DNA of 20,477 nucleotides, from NCBI GenBank assembly GCA_905250885.1, contig CAJNOQ010003371.1, forward strand, positions 1 through 20,477, in the 5' to 3' direction. Positions 18,190-20,477 of the stretch are shown piece by piece. Below the pieces are notes generated by a model, which was not told where the DNA came from, ran no database searches, and saw nothing but the letters and a program-made list of their open reading frames with translations. Position 1 is the stretch's first letter. Each line of letters opens with the position of its first letter. Made by a program: the position numbers and the translations under genes. The DNA comes from Didymodactylos carnosus. Taxonomy: Eukaryota > Rotifera > Eurotatoria > Philodinida > Philodinidae.

Positions 18190-19553
18190 TGTTTATTTGA
18201 GCTGGAAGACGGCCTTATTTTGTTCTATTCGTTTATGCATTGTTGTTTTCGATTTCAAATAAATAAACATTTAATGGCTAGTTTATCGTAATCATAAAGG
18301 AAGATTATGACTTTCTTCATTTGCAATCTATGTAGTTGATGATATCAAGCTTTGTTAGCTGCATATTTTCTTTTTTTGATGACAAATAAAAGCTGAATAA
18401 TTTTCTTTGGTATTTATTGTGTCTGATTCACACATTTTAACATGTTGTGTCTTTTTAAAAGCCGACTACTTTTAAAGGTTTCTAACAACAATCATGTCTT
18501 TTCATTTTATAATAAAACATGCCATAAGAGATAAAATGACACAAGTACCGATGCCAACAAGTGCATGAATAGGAGTAGATCCGAAATAGATCAGACTCCG
18601 CCACATCTAAGGAGATATTTGCATTTTTTGCTTTTTCTATGAAGTATGTGATGGTATATTAATATTAGAAGAGGCAAGAGAACTACCGTCAGTAACAAAT
18701 CGTGGAAGTTTCTTCCGGTCTTTAACACTGTGAGTATGCGGAGAAGGACGATTTACGAGCAAAGATGACATCTGTTTACACGTCTGGACCAAAAGTGTGT
18801 TCTGAGAAAATGCAAAACAAGTTTCTGATATATGTTATCAATGTAAAATGCTGATAACTCATGATCCAAGAGAGATGAAAACTTTTTCTTTTTATCAAAA
18901 TGCAGCCGAAACTCGTCAGTATCTACGACATGAATTTAAAGTATTGACTGTTAGGCTTTACTGAAAAACAGCTATTTTACGATTGACAATTTTGAAATTA
19001 GAAATCCTTTTCACAAAAAATTTATAATTTGGCTTACAAACATCATTCTGATCCAGATCTGTACCAAATACTCTACAGCATCTCCAGCCTGTCTGCTCAA
19101 AGTTTGAAGATTAAGTATTGTACTTACTTAAGTAAAGAATGCGCTTTATGCTGAATGATATGTAAACAACTTGGAGACGTTGCTTGTACAGCGTGAATAC
19201 GAAATTAGACATTAATACATTTTTGTATCACATTGTGGAAAGTTATCTTTTAACAAAAGTAATTTTTATGTTAGTTTTAATTTCATTGTTAAAACGTTAT
19301 GTGCACCGAAAAGTCATGTTCTGTGGATTTCTAATCAGAGCACAAGACGAAAAGAAAGCAAAAAGCATAATAAAGAGAAACAGAATAATATGAAAAATAT
19401 GACTCAACTTTACTATTAGACGTGTCATGTAATAAAAGTTCATGTATGGGAATAACAAAAAAACAACGTTGACAAGTCCAAAAGCATGAAGCGAGTATTA
19501 GAAGGTGAGCAAATGTCATGTGCTAAATACTCTTCTAGTAACTAAAAACGATA
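18190..19553. other. Gene-free stretch upstream of the helicase
   Basis: No supported coding sequence. A palindromic ACTTACTTAAGTAAAG lies near 19121. Just before the helicase start, TACTCTTCTAG at 19528-19538 is a pyrimidine-rich acceptor that could take a 5' UTR exon or a trans-spliced leader. The frame at 19184-19393 is not convincing. Confidence 0.4.
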
Positions 19554-19893
19554 ATGATTTTAGATGAAGTTGACACAACGTTGGCTAAATACATCCAGTC
19601 GCCAACATATAACACTGTGGTTAATAATAAATCGACTAACGAGTCCCTAATAGATTATTCAAATCTTGACCTAACCACTTTTGAGACTAGTCCCTCATGG
19701 TCGGACGAGTACCTCACTCAAATAAATGTGAAACAACGTCCGTATCAGTTTCAAATTGAACTTGTCCAAACTGCTATTCGCCAGCAAAATACGGTCATTT
19801 GTTTACGAACAGGTGCCGGTAAGACGCATATAGCGGCTCTATTGATAAAATATTATTACATGAGAAAAATGAAATCATCGAATAACAAGAAAT
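19554..19893 (+). CDS. RIG-I/Dicer-type helicase, 5' part
   Basis: From the ATG at 19554 about 113 residues look genuine. After a polar N-terminus of about 60 residues comes a Q-motif-like QRPYQFQIELVQTAI (61-75), then VICLRTGAGKTHIAALLI (81-98), whose GAGKT at 87-91 is Walker A (motif I). The spacing and the pattern R-x-Y-Q...N-T-V-I-C-L-x-T-G-x-G-K-T match the helicase domain shared by Dicer and RIG-I-like receptors, superfamily 2 ATPases acting on double-stranded RNA. Motifs Ia-VI and any RNase III, PAZ or C-terminal domain are not in the window. No CARD precedes the helicase. After NNKKFR the frame enters a repeat and stops at TAA 19959-19961, so this is a truncated gene, or one interrupted by an insertion or an intron with no obvious donor. 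Confidence 0.7.
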
Positions 19894-20477
19894 TTCGAGG
19901 GATGTCCGGATTCCCGCAATTCCGGAACTTCTCCCCGCACGAGAATTTCTATCATGTCTAACGCGAATTTCTTTCTTCATACGAGACTCTATTTCGTCCA
20001 CAGGTATTTCCCTGTTCTCTAACGGGAACTTGTCTCCACGCACGAGCATTTCTCTCTTGTCTAACAGGAATTTCTCTCTTCCCACGAGAATTTCCTAACA
20101 TGCACAGGAATTTCTCCAATAATTAAAACACGAAACTCAGACTGCACGAGAATTTCTCTCTTCCCACGAGAACTTCTCTCCTCTCACGAGAATTTCTCTC
20201 TGGTCTAACAGGAATTTCTCTCTTCAATTACGGGAATTTCTCTCTTCCCACTAGAATTTCTTAACATGCACAGGAATTTCTCTAATAATCAAAACACGAA
20301 AGCCAGACTGCACGATAATTTCTCTCTTCCCACGAGGACTTCTCTCCTCTCACGAGAATTTCTCTCTTGTCTAACAGGAATTTCTCTCTTCCCACGAGAA
20401 TTTCCTTCGTCTACAGGAATTTCTCCAATAATTAAAACACGAACCTCAGACTGCACGAGAATTTCTCTCTTCCCACG
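19893..20477. repeat. Satellite-like repeat, higher-order units
   Basis: The basic word CACGAGAATTTCTCTCTT, with variants CACAGGAATTTCTC and AACAGGAATTTCTC, recurs every 15-30 bases. A larger unit ending AAAACACGAA..CAGACTG recurs, giving boundaries at 20144, 20310 and 20453 (units of 166 and 143 bp). It runs to the window edge. It begins inside the helicase reading frame. The long minus-strand frame through it is periodic and not a gene. Confidence 0.85.

Noticed and set aside
17882-18262. Several overlapping frames on both strands
   Set aside because: They translate the tRNA-Gln gene and its flanks.
19795-20085. 96-codon minus-strand frame
   Set aside because: Its residues repeat with the satellite period, and its upstream end is antisense to the helicase.
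19930-20477. CRISPR-like array
   Set aside because: The repeats are short, variable and nested in higher-order units without unique spacers, and the surroundings are eukaryotic.

Overview
The window looks eukaryotic. It is AT-rich and mostly non-coding, and it carries GT-AG introns of 57-74 bp, two nuclear-type tRNA genes with Pol III T-run terminators, and many foldback or palindromic repeats. The short introns, the membrane-anchored Ser/Thr-linker protein family and the RIG-I/Dicer-type helicase start resemble bdelloid rotifer (Adineta/Rotaria) genomes. That assignment is an inference from gene style, at moderate confidence. There is no bacterial-style operon, Shine-Dalgarno pattern or CRISPR.

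Layout. 1-1550: gene relics on the minus strand, namely a frameshifted coding remnant (604-921) and a possible small exon (1056-1301). 1701-2702: a foldback element bounded by (TA)n. 2745-2890: an ACGCGT-rich island. 3019-3097: a decayed tRNA-like sequence. 3455-3631: a small possible ORF. 3770-3922 and 4635-4870: AGGATCCT-rich islands. 4870-8030: no convincing gene. 8157-8716: a second foldback. 8830-11390: relics, a hairpin cluster (9962-10052), a candidate two-exon micro-ORF (10063-10297) and pieces of a dispersed repeat. 11389-12956: the best gene, five exons coding for a 250-residue type II membrane glycoprotein. 13050-14176 and 15907-16440: two copies of a CAATATATTG-rich element, the first containing a 306-bp-arm palindrome. 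14891-15431: a nested palindrome. 16690-16906: a coding relic. 17182-18187: two identical tRNA-Gln(TTG) genes in a 214-bp-arm inverted duplication. 18190-19550: no gene seen. 19554-about 19893: the start of a DExD/H helicase of the RIG-I/Dicer group, reading directly into a satellite-like repeat that runs to the window end.

The most notable pattern is architectural. At least six unrelated-looking repeat islands are each packed with their own short self-complementary or near-palindromic word (ATTCCCTAGGGAAT, ACGCGT, AGGATCCT, CAATATATTG, ACAAAATTTTGT/AAGATCTT, GAGAATTTCTC). Five long inverted repeats occur in 20 kb. These could be non-autonomous mobile elements whose ends or interiors are arrays of a dimeric-protein binding site. 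The encoding transposase is not in this window. Only the 250-residue gene, the two tRNAs and the helicase 5' part are well supported as genes; they show no shared pathway.
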